Shown piece after piece: positions 43,736 to 53,268 of a stretch of 64,000 nucleotides of DNA. Each line of letters begins with the position of its first letter. Position 1 is the stretch's first letter. The position numbers and the translations under genes are program-made. The notes beneath the pieces were generated by a model. It had not been told where the DNA came from. It saw nothing but the letters and a program-made list of their open reading frames with translations, and did no database searches. Source of the DNA: Cytobacillus sp. S13-E01 (lineage in GTDB: Bacteria > Bacillota > Bacilli > Bacillales > Bacillaceae_L); the NCBI RefSeq assembly GCF_029193815.1, contig NZ_JARFVC010000003.1:124001-188000 (forward strand), read 5' to 3'.

Positions 43736-43892
43736 GAAAGTATAAAAATTTGTACCAAGTTTTAGTGTCTAGCTCCGGGCGCCATCGACTCTATGGTATA
43801 AGCCAATCCGTCCGGAAGGTAAAGAACAACCTTCCAGCCGGCTTGTCTTATGCTTGTCGCCGATAGGCGGGCGCCCTACGCTTTTCTTATTT
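43736..43892 (+). repeat. Modular repeat, long copy with type II stem
   Basis: Starts in GATAAGAAAGTATAAAAAT, then TTAGTGTCTAGCTCCGGGCG. The central stem is AATCCGTCCGGAAGGT with ACCTTCCAGCCGGCTT, different in sequence from its neighbour but equally paired. Ends GGGCGCCCTACGCTTTTCTT. Confidence 0.9.
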
Positions 43893-44056
43893 TAAAAGAA
43901 GTATAAAACAATACTCGACAAAACCTCCTATGTTTTGGCAGGAAAAGTCAAAGGATTTATTACATATATAAAGAAAATAATGTATATGGAATTGAATAAT
44001 GGTAGAGGCTTATAAAATTCACTCGATATTTTATACAGCATGAAAGGAGATTGCCA

Positions 44057-44311
44057 ATGGATACATTTAATCAGCTTATAAATGAACAATTAAAAACGAT
44101 GGATAAATTATTATTTCTTCAATCAGAGATCGAACGTTGTCAAGACATTGAAAGTGTTCTCATCGATTTAGAAGACAAGACTGAACTTACATCTATTCAA
44201 GAAGAAATCGATAAAATGAAGATAGAATTACGTCAAATACAAAGAACATTTGAATTGCAAACAGAGGAAGTAATCCGCACATATCAAGATAAAAAACAAC
44301 CAATAGCTTAA
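44057..44311 (+). CDS. ygaB: YgaB-like coiled-coil protein
   Basis: An 84-residue, highly charged protein predicted as a continuous helix with heptads: LKTMDKLLFLQSEIERCQDI and EEIDKMKIELRQIQRTFELQ. It corresponds to YgaB by place between sspE and ygaC. Function unknown. AAAGGAGATTGCCA precedes the ATG. Confidence 0.78.
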   Translation: MDTFNQLINEQLKTMDKLLFLQSEIERCQDIESVLIDLEDKTELTSIQEEIDKMKIELRQIQRTFELQTEEVIRTYQDKKQPIA

Positions 44312-44318
44312 AAGTTTT

Positions 44319-44348
44319 GAGTCATCATGAATTTCAGATGGCTCTTTT
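44319..44348 (+). terminator. Terminator of ygaB
   Basis: GAGTCATC pairs with GATGGCTC (one G-T pair), followed by TTTTGTTTT. Confidence 0.7.
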
Positions 44349-44460
44349 GTTTTAAATTAGCCAGTTAACCGTTATAATAGTAGAAAATGGTATAATCTTT
44401 GTTTACTAAATGCTGTTCAAATAGTAGCAAAGCGTCCAAGATGAAGGTAGGGGAAAGTGA

Positions 44461-44991
44461 ATGGATGCTCCCATGGAAGGAGATAAAATACAAATACATA
44501 GTTATAAACATAATGGTCTAATCCATCGTGTTTGGGAAGAAACCACTATTTTAAAAGGAACGAAAAGCTTAGTAATAGGTGGTAATGACCGGACAATTGT
44601 TACAGAATCAGATGGTCGAACATGGATTACAAGAGAGCCTGCAATTTGCTATTTTCATGCAAAGTACTGGTTTAATATAATAGGTATGATTCGAGAGGAT
44701 GGTATTTATTATTACTGTAATATAAGCTCACCTTTTATATGGGATAATGAGGCTTTAAAATATATTGACTATGATTTAGACATTAAGGTTTTTCCTGACA
44801 TGACATATATTTTACTGGACGAAGATGAGTATGAACGCCATGGTAAAGAAATGAATTATCCAGAAGCTATTGATGGCATTTTAAGGAATAATGTAGACAA
44901 GCTGATTCGCTGGGTACGTGGGCGTAAAGGTCCGTTTGCACCTGATTTTATTGATACCTGGTATGAACGCTATTTAACATATCGTAGATAA
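44461..44991 (+). CDS. ygaC: Nucleoside tri-/diphosphatase of the DUF402 family (YgaC/Ntdp)
   Basis: A 176-residue beta-rich enzyme of the UPF0374 group; the Staphylococcus aureus relative hydrolyses nucleoside tri- and diphosphates with a metal. Family sequence is seen in [49 protein letters not shown] and the acidic metal-binding [22 protein letters not shown] precedes the ATG. A terminator follows at 45022. Confidence 0.85.
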   Translation: MDAPMEGDKIQIHSYKHNGLIHRVWEETTILKGTKSLVIGGNDRTIVTESDGRTWITREPAICYFHAKYWFNIIGMIREDGIYYYCNISSPFIWDNEALKYIDYDLDIKVFPDMTYILLDEDEYERHGKEMNYPEAIDGILRNNVDKLIRWVRGRKGPFAPDFIDTWYERYLTYRR

Positions 44992-45021
44992 AATTTATTG
45001 TACCGTTAAAGATTCATAGCT

Positions 45022-45053
45022 AAAAGCCTGTTGAGAGCGTACAACAGGTTTTT
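45022..45053 (+). terminator. Terminator of ygaC
   Basis: CCTGTTG pairs with CAACAGG around 8 bases, followed by TTTTTA. Confidence 0.75.
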
Positions 45054-45084
45054 AAAAGTTATAGAAAATTCCGAGCTTATTTTT

Positions 45085-45275
45085 AATGACTAGCTCCGGG
45101 CGTAACTGCTCGAGGGCAAAAAAGCCGATTCATTCGAAAAAGGAAAGCAATGAGCGCTCTTTATCAGGTCTAGTCACTTGCTTAACGTCGACAAGATGTG
45201 CTATCGGGGTGGTGTTTGCCACAGGACTGGCCGGTATGGACGATGTTCCTTTATCATGGAACCCTGCGGATTTCG
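45085..45275 (+). repeat. Decayed insert-bearing copy of the modular repeat
   Basis: TTTTTAATGACTAGCTCCGGGCG begins it; later ACGTCGACAAGATGTGC and TTTGCCACAGGACTGGCC match the extra stem module of the copies at 47.7, 52.1 and 54.3 kb. The right end is lost. It lies directly before the ribosome site of ygaD and would form its mRNA leader. Confidence 0.5.
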
Positions 45276-45293
45276 TATAGAGGAGTGTTTTTA

Positions 45294-47042
45294 GTGAGTA
45301 GTATTAAACGTTATATGCATTTTGTTAGACCTTACAGATGGCAAATTGTTGGAACGATCGTTATAGGAGTTATAAAGTTTTCCATTCCATTATTAATACC
45401 ATTACTATTACAATATGTGGTTGATGATATTATAGGGTCGACTGATTTAACATCACTTGAAAAAACAAATCAACTGCTAAAAATAATGGGTATCATGTTA
45501 ATTATATTTATTGGTGTACGGCCACCAATCGAATATTACCGACAATATTTCGCACAATGGGTCGCAAGTAAGATACTTTACGATATAAGGGACCAATTGT
45601 TTAGGCATATACAAAAGCTAAGTCTACGTTATTACTCAAATACAAGGATTGGCGAAGTCATTTCACGTGTAATTAACGATGTAGAACAGACAAAATCGTT
45701 TGTTGTTACCGGTTTAATGAATTTATGGCTTGATTTGTTCACAATTTTAATTGCAGTAGTAATAATGCTTACGATGGATCCTTTATTAACTGTTGTATCA
45801 TTACTTCTGTTTCCATTTTATGGACTGTCAGTTAAGCACTTTTATGGAAAACTTAGAGTGCTAACAAGAGACCGTTCACAGGCATTAGCAGAGGTGCAGG
45901 GATATTTGCACGAGCGCGTACAAGGTATGCCGGTTATAAGAAGTTTTGCGATAGAAGATCAAGAACAAAAAAGATTTGATCAACAAAATAGTAATTTCTT
46001 AACTAAAGCCCTAAATCATACTAGTTGGAATGCGAAGACCTTTGCTGTAGTTAATACAATTACAGATATTGCCCCATTACTTGTTATTGGATTTGCTGGG
46101 TATCAGGTTATTAATGAAGATCTAACTGTTGGAACGATGGTTGCATTCATTGCTTTCATTGATCGTTTATATAATCCTTTGCGAAGATTGGTCAATTCTT
46201 CAACAACTTTAACCCAAGCGTTAGCTTCTATGGACCGAGTATTTGAATTTGCCGATGAAAAGTATGACATAGAAGACAAACCTAATGCAATAAATTGTCC
46301 AGATGTTAAAGGATATGTTAGATTTGAGAATGTTTCGTTTACATATAACGAGGAAGATTCAGACGTATTACATAATGTTTCGCTTGATGTAAACCAGGGG
46401 GAAACAGTAGCCCTCGTTGGAATGAGTGGAGGAGGAAAATCAACCTTAGTGGGGTTGATACCGCGTTTTTATGATGTAACAGAAGGCAGAATTCACCTTG
46501 ATGGAATAGACATAAGAGATTTAAAGGTACGAAGTTTACGTGATAAAATCGGGATGGTTTTACAAGATACAATTTTATTTAGTGAATCAGTTAGAACAAA
46601 TATCTTGTTGGGTAAGGAAGATGCAACGGAAGAAGATATTATTCTAGCAGCAAAGGCAGCCAATGCACATGAGTTTATTACAAACTTACCGCAGGGCTAC
46701 GAAACAAAAATTGGCGAACGTGGTGTGAAACTATCAGGTGGTCAAAAACAAAGATTAGCAATAGCGAGAGTATTTTTGAAAAATCCACCATTATTAATAT
46801 TAGATGAAGCTACATCCTCACTTGATTTAGAAAGTGAACATCTAATTCAAGAGGCACTAGAGAAGCTAGCGAAAAACCGAACAACATTTATTGTCGCTCA
46901 CCGACTATCTACGATTACCCATGCAGATAAAATCGTCGTGATTGAACATGGAGAGATAGTCGAGGTTGGTAATCATTATGAACTAATGAAAGCAGAAGGG
47001 AATTACTATCGATTATTCCAAGTACAACAATTGGATAATTGA
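45294..47042 (+). CDS. ygaD: ABC-type multidrug half-transporter YgaD
   Basis: A 582-residue exporter half with six helices (membrane domain to about residue 310) fused to an ATPase. Walker [10 protein letters not shown]-loop [12 protein letters not shown], signature [20 protein letters not shown], Walker [13 protein letters not shown], and H-loop VAHRLST are all intact. It probably works as a homodimer for lipids or drugs. The GTG start at 45294 has AGGAG eight bases upstream; 32 earlier codons of the open frame lie in repeat DNA and are rejected. Confidence 0.9.
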   Translation: MSSIKRYMHFVRPYRWQIVGTIVIGVIKFSIPLLIPLLLQYVVDDIIGSTDLTSLEKTNQLLKIMGIMLIIFIGVRPPIEYYRQYFAQWVASKILYDIRDQLFRHIQKLSLRYYSNTRIGEVISRVINDVEQTKSFVVTGLMNLWLDLFTILIAVVIMLTMDPLLTVVSLLLFPFYGLSVKHFYGKLRVLTRDRSQALAEVQGYLHERVQGMPVIRSFAIEDQEQKRFDQQNSNFLTKALNHTSWNAKTFAVVNTITDIAPLLVIGFAGYQVINEDLTVGTMVAFIAFIDRLYNPLRRLVNSSTTLTQALASMDRVFEFADEKYDIEDKPNAINCPDVKGYVRFENVSFTYNEEDSDVLHNVSLDVNQGETVALVGMSGGGKSTLVGLIPRFYDVTEGRIHLDGIDIRDLKVRSLRDKIGMVLQDTILFSESVRTNILLGKEDATEEDIILAAKAANAHEFITNLPQGYETKIGERGVKLSGGQKQRLAIARVFLKNPPLLILDEATSSLDLESEHLIQEALEKLAKNRTTFIVAHRLSTITHADKIVVIEHGEIVEVGNHYELMKAEGNYYRLFQVQQLDN

Positions 47043-47087
47043 CAGTTTTTACAATTATTGAAATGAATAAGAAATCTGTCCTTAAAA

Positions 47088-47114
47088 AAACATGGAACTC
47101 TCCATGTTTTTTTT
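47088..47114 (+). terminator. Terminator of ygaD
   Basis: AAACATGGA pairs with TCCATGTTT around ACTC, followed by TTTTT. Confidence 0.85.
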
Positions 47115-47136
47115 AAAAAGGGAAGAAAGTATAAAT

Positions 47137-47185
47137 TTTTACCTGGTTTTTATGTCTATCTCCATGCGCCCTGAGCTTTTCTTAT
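47137..47185 (+). repeat. Mini copy of the modular repeat family
   Basis: ATTTTTACCTGGTTTTTATG, TCTATCTCCATGCGCCCTGA then GCTTTTCTTA. Both ends are joined without the centre. Confidence 0.6.
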
Positions 47186-47305
47186 ACTATCAGACTTTAT
47201 ATGTTGATCCTTTTAGACTTTAAACAGCATAATAGATCAAAAATCCTGGAATAAGATACTTTGCTATCAGTGTGGAGTCGGGTATCAAAAAAAATAACTC
47301 CAAAA

Positions 47306-47662
47306 GAACACTCTGATGCCCGAAATCGCGAAAAAAATAGAAAACGGTAACCAAAAGGGCAATCTGATGCCCGAAATCGCAAAAAAAATAGAAAACGGTA
47401 ACCAAAAGGGCAATCTGGTGCCCGAAATCGCAAAAAATATAAAAAACGGTAACTAAAAGGGCAATCTGATGCCCGAAATCGCGAAAAAAATAGAAAACGG
47501 TAACCAAAAGGGCAATCTGATGCCCGAAATCGCGAAAAAAATAAAAAACGGTAATCAAAAGGGCAATCTGATGCCCGAAATCGCAAAAAATATAAAAAAC
47601 GGTAACTAAAAGGGCAATCTGATGCCCGAAATCGCGGGAAAAATAGAAAACGGTAACTAAAA
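47306..47662. repeat. 51-bp tandem array, seven units
   Basis: Units start at 47306, 47357, 47408, 47459, 47510, 47561 and 47612. Each has GGGCA-ATCTGA-TGCCC (a hairpin), CGAAATCGC, an A-rich run and ACGGTAACC. The first unit is altered at its left end. Two variants of the A-run (AAAAAAATAGAAAAC and AAAAAATATAAAAAAC) alternate, units 3 and 6 being of the second type. Because 51 is divisible by three, long frames run through it on the minus strand, but these are by-products. It lies in the 1281-bp non-coding gap 47043-48323. Confidence 0.92.
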
Positions 47663-47711
47663 GACGTTTTAATCGACATTCCTCAATAAGGGCGCCCTGC
47701 GCTTTACTTGA
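47663..47711 (+). repeat. Right-end fragment of the modular repeat
   Basis: GACGTTTTAATCGACATTCC, then AGGGCGCCCTGCGCTTTACTT. It equals the end of the insert-bearing copies and abuts the last unit of the 51-bp array. Confidence 0.65.
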
Positions 47712-47938
47712 AAGATAAGAAAGTATAAAAGTTTGTACCTAGTTTTAGTGTCTAGCTCCAGGCGCCATCGGACCTGAGGTCATAAGTCAATCCGTTTGGA
47801 AGGTCAAAGAACAACCTTCCAGACAGCTCGTCTTATGCTTGACTGCACAGGATGTGTCAATGTCGATGTTCGCCACAGGACGTGGCGGGTTTTAATCGAC
47901 GCGCCGATAAGCGGGCGCCCTGCGCTTTTGTTCAAAGA
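47712..47938 (+). repeat. Modular repeat, insert-bearing copy with type II stem
   Basis: After GATAAGAAAGTATAAAAGT and TGTCTAGCTCCAGGCGCC come CGGACCTGAGGTCATAAG, the stem AATCCGTTTGGAAGGT with ACCTTCCAG (outer pairing weakened), CTTATGCTTGACTGCACAGG, then the extra module GTCGATGTTCGCCACAGGAC to GTGGCGGGTTTTAATCGAC, and GGGCGCCCTGCGCTTTT. Confidence 0.88.
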
Positions 47939-48098
47939 TAAGAAAGTAAAAAAATTTGAAACTAGTTTTAGTGTCCAGCTCCAGGCGCCATCGGACCTGA
48001 GGTCATAAGCCAGTTCCTTTAAGAAGGAAAACCACCTTCTTAAAGGAACCGTCTTATGCTTGTCGCCGAAAAGGCGGGCGCCTTGCGCTTTTCTTATA
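47939..48098 (+). repeat. Modular repeat, long copy with type III stem
   Basis: The central stem is GTTCCTTTAAGAAGG with CCTTCTTAAAGGAAC, perfect over 15 bp and unrelated in sequence to types I and II except near the loop. Flanks GGTCATAAGCCA and GTCTTATGCTTGTCGCC and ends are as in the other copies. It lies 225 bp before the peptide-transport operon. Confidence 0.9.
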
Positions 48099-48323
48099 TC
48101 AAAATTTATATTTCTTATTAATTTCAATATTAAAATTTCGTCAAACAAGCTGATACTCTGCACGTATTTAATTAAATTAATCAAAGTTAAAAAAATTGTC
48201 GAAAAAATAATCTTAAATTTCGATAGATTTTTTGTTACAAAACTGTAATAATAGAAATATATTAATTCTATTTACTTAAAATATTGTAAATCTTCTAAAT
48301 TAATTGTTGTTAGGGGTGTAAGT

Positions 48324-49337
48324 GTGAGCAAACCAGTTATAGAAGTTAAAGGGCTGCGAACATCCTTCTTTACAGACGATGGAGAAATACCAGCAGTAGA
48401 TTCGATTGATTTTTACATAAATGAAGGCGAAATCCTTGGTATTGTGGGAGAGTCAGGCTGTGGAAAAAGTGTAACCTCACTTTCGATCATGGGACTAGTT
48501 CCTAATCCACCTGGAAAAATTACTGCTGGAGAAATCTTATTTAACGGAGAGAATTTAGTGAAAGCATCAGAAAGACGGATGAGGCAAATAAGAGGGAATG
48601 ATATCGCGATGATCTTTCAAGAGCCGATGACATCATTAAATCCCTTATTCACCATTAATTCTCAGCTTACTGAAGCAATTAGGATACATAACAAATGGAG
48701 CAAGAAACAAGCAAGAATACGTGCTATTGAAATATTGAAACTTGTTGGACTCCCTCGAGCAGAGGAATTAATTGACGAGTACCCTCATCAACTTTCTGGT
48801 GGTATGAGACAAAGGGTCATGATTGCAATGGCAATGGCCTGTGATCCGAAAGTCCTCATTGCAGATGAACCTACTACTGCGCTAGATGTAACCATTCAAT
48901 CTCAAATTCTAAAGTTGATGAAACAACTTAATAACAAGATGAATACGGCAATCATGCTAATTACTCATGACTTAGGGGTAGTAGCTGAAGTTTGTGAACG
49001 CATTGTTGTTATGTACGCAGGGAAAATAGTCGAAGAAGGTGATGTACGTACGATCTTTAAAGATCCGAAGCATCCTTACACAGTTGGCCTCATTCGATCT
49101 GTCCCTGATATGCGCGAGAAAAAAGAAAGACTTTACTCTATACCAGGAAATGTACCAAAGCCAGGTTCTATCAAACAAGGCTGCCGTTTTGCAGAACGAT
49201 GTGAACATGCTTTTGATCGGTGTTTTTCAGAGACACCAGAGCTCTATAAAACAAAAGATGTAGGCCGTAGTGTAAGGTGCTTTTTACACGTAGGAGAGGA
49301 GGAATCCATAAGTGACAGAGCTATTACTACAAGTTGA
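48324..49337 (+). CDS. Oligopeptide/dipeptide ABC transporter ATPase (DppD/OppD type)
   Basis: A 337-residue ATPase of the peptide/nickel importer group. Walker [10 protein letters not shown]-loop [12 protein letters not shown], signature [20 protein letters not shown], Walker [13 protein letters not shown] and H-loop LITHDLG are intact. The C-terminal oligo_HPY region carries the cysteine pattern [15 protein letters not shown] with one more before the end. It starts with GTG after TAGGGGTGTAAGT. Its last 26 bp overlap the next gene. Confidence 0.88.
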   Translation: MSKPVIEVKGLRTSFFTDDGEIPAVDSIDFYINEGEILGIVGESGCGKSVTSLSIMGLVPNPPGKITAGEILFNGENLVKASERRMRQIRGNDIAMIFQEPMTSLNPLFTINSQLTEAIRIHNKWSKKQARIRAIEILKLVGLPRAEELIDEYPHQLSGGMRQRVMIAMAMACDPKVLIADEPTTALDVTIQSQILKLMKQLNNKMNTAIMLITHDLGVVAEVCERIVVMYAGKIVEEGDVRTIFKDPKHPYTVGLIRSVPDMREKKERLYSIPGNVPKPGSIKQGCRFAERCEHAFDRCFSETPELYKTKDVGRSVRCFLHVGEEESISDRAITTS

Positions 49338-50280
49338 AGACCTCAAAAAGCACTTTCCTATTAATGGTGGAGTATTTGGCAAAAGAGTTGGAGAAGTAAA
49401 GGCTGTTGATGGTGTTTCTTTCTATGTTAAAAAAGGTGAAACCCTTGGAATTGTTGGAGAATCAGGTTGCGGAAAATCAACAACCGGTCGCTTGTTACTG
49501 CGTCTACTTGAACCAACCGAAGGAAAAGTAATGTTTGATAATAAAGATGTTACAACCTTATCTAAGGAACAATTACGAAAACTTCGTCGGGAAATGCAAA
49601 TGATTTTCCAGGATCCTTTTGCATCTCTAAACCCAAGACATACTGTTGAAAAAATACTAGAGGAACCTCTAATCGTGCACGGTATTGGAAACAAGGTAGA
49701 AAGAAAGAAGCGAGTTAGAGAGATGCTTGAGGTCGTTGGTCTAAGTAGTTACCACGCAAAGCGATATCCGCATCAATTCAGCGGGGGACAACGGCAAAGG
49801 ATTGGGATTGCAAGGGCATTAATGACCAATCCAAAGCTTATTATTGCTGATGAACCTGTTTCTGCATTGGATGTTTCGATCCAATCACAGGTGTTGAATC
49901 TACTTGAGGATTTGCAAAAAGAATATGATTTAACGTATGTATTTATTGCGCATGACCTGGGGGTTGTACGGCATATAAGTGATAGAGTCGGGGTTATGTA
50001 TTTAGGTAGATTAATAGAATTAACCGAAAGTGAAAAACTATATGAAAGACCTCTACATCCTTATACACAGGCACTTTTAAATGCCGTCCCGGTTCCAGAT
50101 CCTGATTTTAAAAGGGAAGAAATTGAAATTAGTGGTGAGATTCCAAGCCCATCAAATCCACCAAAGGGTTGCGCCTTTCATACAAGATGTAATCAATGTA
50201 TGGACATTTGTCAAACGACCCGACCAGAATTTAAAGAGGTTGAACCAGGTCATTTTGTTGCATGTCATCTTTACGAGTAA
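49312..50280 (+). CDS. Oligopeptide/dipeptide ABC transporter ATPase (DppF/OppF type)
   Basis: The second, 322-residue ATPase of the importer. Walker [19 protein letters not shown]-loop [14 protein letters not shown], signature [20 protein letters not shown], Walker [13 protein letters not shown], and a C-terminal [15 protein letters not shown] cysteine segment. GAGGAGGAATCCATAA precedes the GTG start. It overlaps dppD-like by 26 bp, so the pair is translationally linked. Confidence 0.88.
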   Translation: MTELLLQVEDLKKHFPINGGVFGKRVGEVKAVDGVSFYVKKGETLGIVGESGCGKSTTGRLLLRLLEPTEGKVMFDNKDVTTLSKEQLRKLRREMQMIFQDPFASLNPRHTVEKILEEPLIVHGIGNKVERKKRVREMLEVVGLSSYHAKRYPHQFSGGQRQRIGIARALMTNPKLIIADEPVSALDVSIQSQVLNLLEDLQKEYDLTYVFIAHDLGVVRHISDRVGVMYLGRLIELTESEKLYERPLHPYTQALLNAVPVPDPDFKREEIEISGEIPSPSNPPKGCAFHTRCNQCMDICQTTRPEFKEVEPGHFVACHLYE

Positions 50281-50335
50281 GTAAGGGTGATAACGACATT
50301 TGATACATATTTTTATCAAAACAAGGGGGAAAGTC

Positions 50336-51976
50336 ATGATGAAGAAAAATTTATTTCTACTTGTTTTCATGGTGCTCATTTCTATCGTGCTAGCTGGCTG
50401 TAGTGGATCAAATGAAACGGGCACTGAAAACACAGAAGACACGAATAAGGAAGATCCTAAACAAACTGAAGAAAAGCCAGCAGAAGATGTACAAAAAGAA
50501 CTTGTATTCGGTCGAGGTGGGGATTCGACTTCATTAGATCCGATTACAACTACTGAAGGTGAATCTTTTAAAGTAACAGTGAATATATTTGAAACACTGA
50601 TCAACTATGGAGAACAAGATACTACTCTTCAACCTGGTTTAGCAACAGAGTGGAACGTTTCAGATGATGCTTTAGTGTTTACTTTAACCCTTCGTGAAGG
50701 TGTTAAGTTCCATGATGGTACTGACTTCAATGCTGATGCAGTTGTTAAAAACTTCGAGCGTTGGATGAATGGTGACTCTGATCAATTCCCGTACTACACA
50801 ATGTTTGGTGGTTTTAAAGGGGACGAAGGACACGTAATTAAAGAGGTTAAAGCATTAGATGCAAAAACAGTGGAATTTACGTTAAATCGTCCACAAGCAC
50901 CTTTCTTGAAAAACCTAGCAATGTCACCATTTGGAATTGCTAGCCCAGCTGCACTTGAACAATATGGTGATGATTTTAGTAAAAATCCGGTAGGTACTGG
51001 TCCATTTAAATTTGTAGAATGGAAAGAAAATGACAGAATCGTTCTAGAGAAAAACCAAGATTATTGGATGGAAGGCTATCCAAAGCTTGAAAAAGTAATT
51101 TTTAAGGCAATTCCTGAAAACTCAGCTCGTTTAAATGCTTTAATCACTGGTGAAATTGACTTAATGGATGGTGTGAATCCTTCTGACCTAACACAGATCG
51201 AAGGAAATGCAGATTTACAGACAATTGAGCGTCCTTCAATGAACGTAGGATACTTAGGATTTACAGTTAATAGACCACCATTTGATAATAAGCTAGTCCG
51301 TCAAGCATTAAACCATGCAATCGATAAGCAAGGTATTATTGACGCTTTCTATGGTGGACTTGCACAACCTGCCAAAAATCCACTGCCACCAGCATTGGAA
51401 GGATATAATGATGAGATTGAAGAATATCCATATGATCTTGAAAAGGCAAAAGCATTACTAGCAGAAGCTGGATTTGCAGATGGATTTGAAATGGAACTAT
51501 GGGCAATGCCAGTACCTCGTCCATATATGCCAGATGGAATGAAGGTTGCTGAAGTCATTCAGTCAAGCTTTGCTGAACTTGGAATCAAGGCTGAAATCGT
51601 AACATATGACTGGGCTACTTATTTAGATAAAGCTAGTAAAGGTGAAGCAGATGCGTTTCTATTAGGTTGGACAGGTGACAACGGAGATGCTGATAACTTT
51701 CTCTACACATTACTTGATAAAGATAGCATTGGAAGTAATAACTACTCTTACTATAGCAATGATGAGCTTCATGATATTTTAATTGAAGCACAAACAAATG
51801 CTGATCAAGAAGTACGTAATGAGCTATACAAGCAAGCTCAAGAGATCATCCGTGAAGATGCTCCGTGGGTTCCGCTAGTTCACTCTACACCACTATTAGC
51901 TGGGAAGAGTAACCTTAAAGGATTACTTCCACATCCAACTGGTTCAGATATCTTAACAAAAGTAGAGTTCGAATAA
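50336..51976 (+). CDS. Peptide-binding lipoprotein of an ABC importer (SBP_bac_5)
   Basis: A 546-residue extracellular substrate-binding protein tethered by lipid. Lipoprotein signal with lipobox VLAGC at about residues 20-24, then an acidic T/E/K linker. SBP_5 family sequence follows: ATEWNVSDDALVFTLTLREG, VKFHDGTDFNADAVVKNFER, GTGPFKFVEWKENDRIVLEK, and VRQALNHAIDKQGIIDAFYG. It likely binds di- or oligopeptides. ATG at 50336 follows GGGGGAAAGTC. It is third in the operon. Confidence 0.9.
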   Translation: MMKKNLFLLVFMVLISIVLAGCSGSNETGTENTEDTNKEDPKQTEEKPAEDVQKELVFGRGGDSTSLDPITTTEGESFKVTVNIFETLINYGEQDTTLQPGLATEWNVSDDALVFTLTLREGVKFHDGTDFNADAVVKNFERWMNGDSDQFPYYTMFGGFKGDEGHVIKEVKALDAKTVEFTLNRPQAPFLKNLAMSPFGIASPAALEQYGDDFSKNPVGTGPFKFVEWKENDRIVLEKNQDYWMEGYPKLEKVIFKAIPENSARLNALITGEIDLMDGVNPSDLTQIEGNADLQTIERPSMNVGYLGFTVNRPPFDNKLVRQALNHAIDKQGIIDAFYGGLAQPAKNPLPPALEGYNDEIEEYPYDLEKAKALLAEAGFADGFEMELWAMPVPRPYMPDGMKVAEVIQSSFAELGIKAEIVTYDWATYLDKASKGEADAFLLGWTGDNGDADNFLYTLLDKDSIGSNNYSYYSNDELHDILIEAQTNADQEVRNELYKQAQEIIREDAPWVPLVHSTPLLAGKSNLKGLLPHPTGSDILTKVEFE

Positions 51977-51996
51977 TTTCATCATGAAAATTTAAG

Positions 51997-52026
51997 AAGG
52001 GGAGTAACTATTTACTCCCCTTTATT
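51997..52026 (+). terminator. Terminator inside the peptide-transport operon
   Basis: AAGGGGAGTAA pairs with TTACTCCCCTT around CTAT, followed by TATTAG. It lies between the binding-protein gene and the permease genes and may lower downstream expression. Confidence 0.8.
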
Positions 52027-52029
52027 AGT

Positions 52030-52216
52030 TCATAATATGTCTAGTTCCAACGCCTAGCCCCTCGGAGTCATAAGCCAAATCACTCCATAAATCAGGATTT
52101 CCTGCGTGATTCGTATTATGTCTGTCAGACTGGCACAGGATGTGCTGATGTCGATGTTTGTCACAGGACGTGGCGGCTTTTAATCGACGTTCATCTAAAG
52201 GCGTTTGCACTTTTCT
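52030..52216 (+). repeat. Diverged insert-bearing modular repeat inside the operon
   Basis: ATGTCTAGTTCCAACGCC, TCATAAGCC, the stem AATCAC...AGG with CCTGCGTGATT, GCACAGGATGTGCTGATG, then TCGATGTTTGTCACAGGACG and TTTTAATCGACGTTC, ending GGCGTTTGCACTTTTCT. The central stem differs from types I-III. It separates the binding protein from the permeases. Confidence 0.75.
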
Positions 52217-52233
52217 AAAAAGAGGTGGTAACC

Positions 52234-53238
52234 TTGTTTGCGTATACAATTAGAAGAATTCTAATGGTGATTCCAGTTTTGATTGGGATGACAATTGTTG
52301 TCTTTTCAATCATACATGCCATTCCAGGTAATCCTGCACAAATTATGTTAGGGCAAAGAGCGACGAAAGAAGCAATTGAACAATTAACTATAAAGCTAGG
52401 ACTTGATCAACCGCTGTATATTCAATATTTTGAGTATATAAAGGGGTTATTAACAGGAGATCTGGGTGAATCAATTAGGACAAAGACTCCAATTAGTGAG
52501 GAAATTTGGCCATTTTTAGCAGCAACAATTGAATTATCACTTGTTGCAATGATAATCGCAATTGTTATTGGTGTAAATGCAGGCATTATTAGTGCTTGGT
52601 TCCAAAACTCTTGGTTTGACTATACAGCAATGGTAATTGCATTAATCGGAGTTTCGATGCCTATTTTCTGGTTAGGTTTAATGGAGCAATGGGCATTTTC
52701 TATTAAACTAGATTTGTTGCCAACGACGGGAAGAGAAAATATTCGCGACCCTGTCGAAGCTATTACAAATTTATACTTAATAGATACTTTACTAAATGGA
52801 CGAATGGATCAGTTCTGGGCAGTTGTTCGCCATTTGATTTTGCCGGGAATTGCACTTGCAACAATTCCAATGGCGATCATTGCTAGAATAACAAGATCTA
52901 GTATGCTAGAAGTAATGCGTTCCGATTTTATAAGAACAGCAAGAGCAAAGGGTTTAAGAATGTTTTGGGTTATCTATAAGCATTCGTTGAAAAATGCTGT
53001 TATTCCAGTTCTAACTGTGATTGGACTACAAACTGGACTTTTATTGGGTGGAGCTATTTTAACAGAGACAATTTTTGGTTGGCCAGGTATTGGTCGCTAT
53101 ATTTTTGATGCTATAAACTATCGTGATTATCCAGTCATACAATCTGGGATATTAGTAGTTGCAACATTTTTCGTATTTATAAATTTAATTGTCGATCTTC
53201 TATATGCTGTAATTGATCCACGAATTAAATATAACTAA
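52234..53238 (+). CDS. Peptide ABC transporter permease (DppB/OppB type)
   Basis: A 334-residue membrane subunit with six helices. It begins FAYTIRRILMVIPVLIGMT, and the EAA-type loop that contacts the ATPase is DFIRTARAKGLRMFWVIYKH. Other family marks are the GDLGESIRTKTPISEEI segment and GWPGIGRYIFDAINYRDYPV. A TTG start at 52234 is chosen for AGAGGTGG just before it; the upstream GTG is within that site. It is 30 bp before the second permease. Confidence 0.88.
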   Translation: MFAYTIRRILMVIPVLIGMTIVVFSIIHAIPGNPAQIMLGQRATKEAIEQLTIKLGLDQPLYIQYFEYIKGLLTGDLGESIRTKTPISEEIWPFLAATIELSLVAMIIAIVIGVNAGIISAWFQNSWFDYTAMVIALIGVSMPIFWLGLMEQWAFSIKLDLLPTTGRENIRDPVEAITNLYLIDTLLNGRMDQFWAVVRHLILPGIALATIPMAIIARITRSSMLEVMRSDFIRTARAKGLRMFWVIYKHSLKNAVIPVLTVIGLQTGLLLGGAILTETIFGWPGIGRYIFDAINYRDYPVIQSGILVVATFFVFINLIVDLLYAVIDPRIKYN

Positions 53239-53268
53239 CTAGTTCAGGTATGTAGTAGGGGGGATAAC

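Noticed and set aside
43532-43758. Overlapping frames on both strands in the repeat pair after sspE
   Set aside because: They are translations of structured repeat DNA, and the same frames are broken in other copies.
45198-45293. N-terminal extension of the ABC half-transporter
   Set aside because: The extra 32 codons fall in decayed repeat DNA and a good ribosome site (AGGAG) lies right before the GTG at 45294.
47306-47662. CRISPR array
   Set aside because: The whole 51-bp unit is repeated; there are no unique spacers of constant length and no cas genes in the window.
47197-47679. 160-residue minus-strand frame made of 17-residue repeats (SYRFLFF...RFRASDCPF)
   Set aside because: It exists because the 51-bp unit is divisible by three. 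A second frame is open for the same reason, there is no ribosome site, and composition is not protein-like.
47804-48184. 126-residue minus-strand frame over two repeat copies
   Set aside because: Arises from the repeat sequence; no ribosome site or family features.
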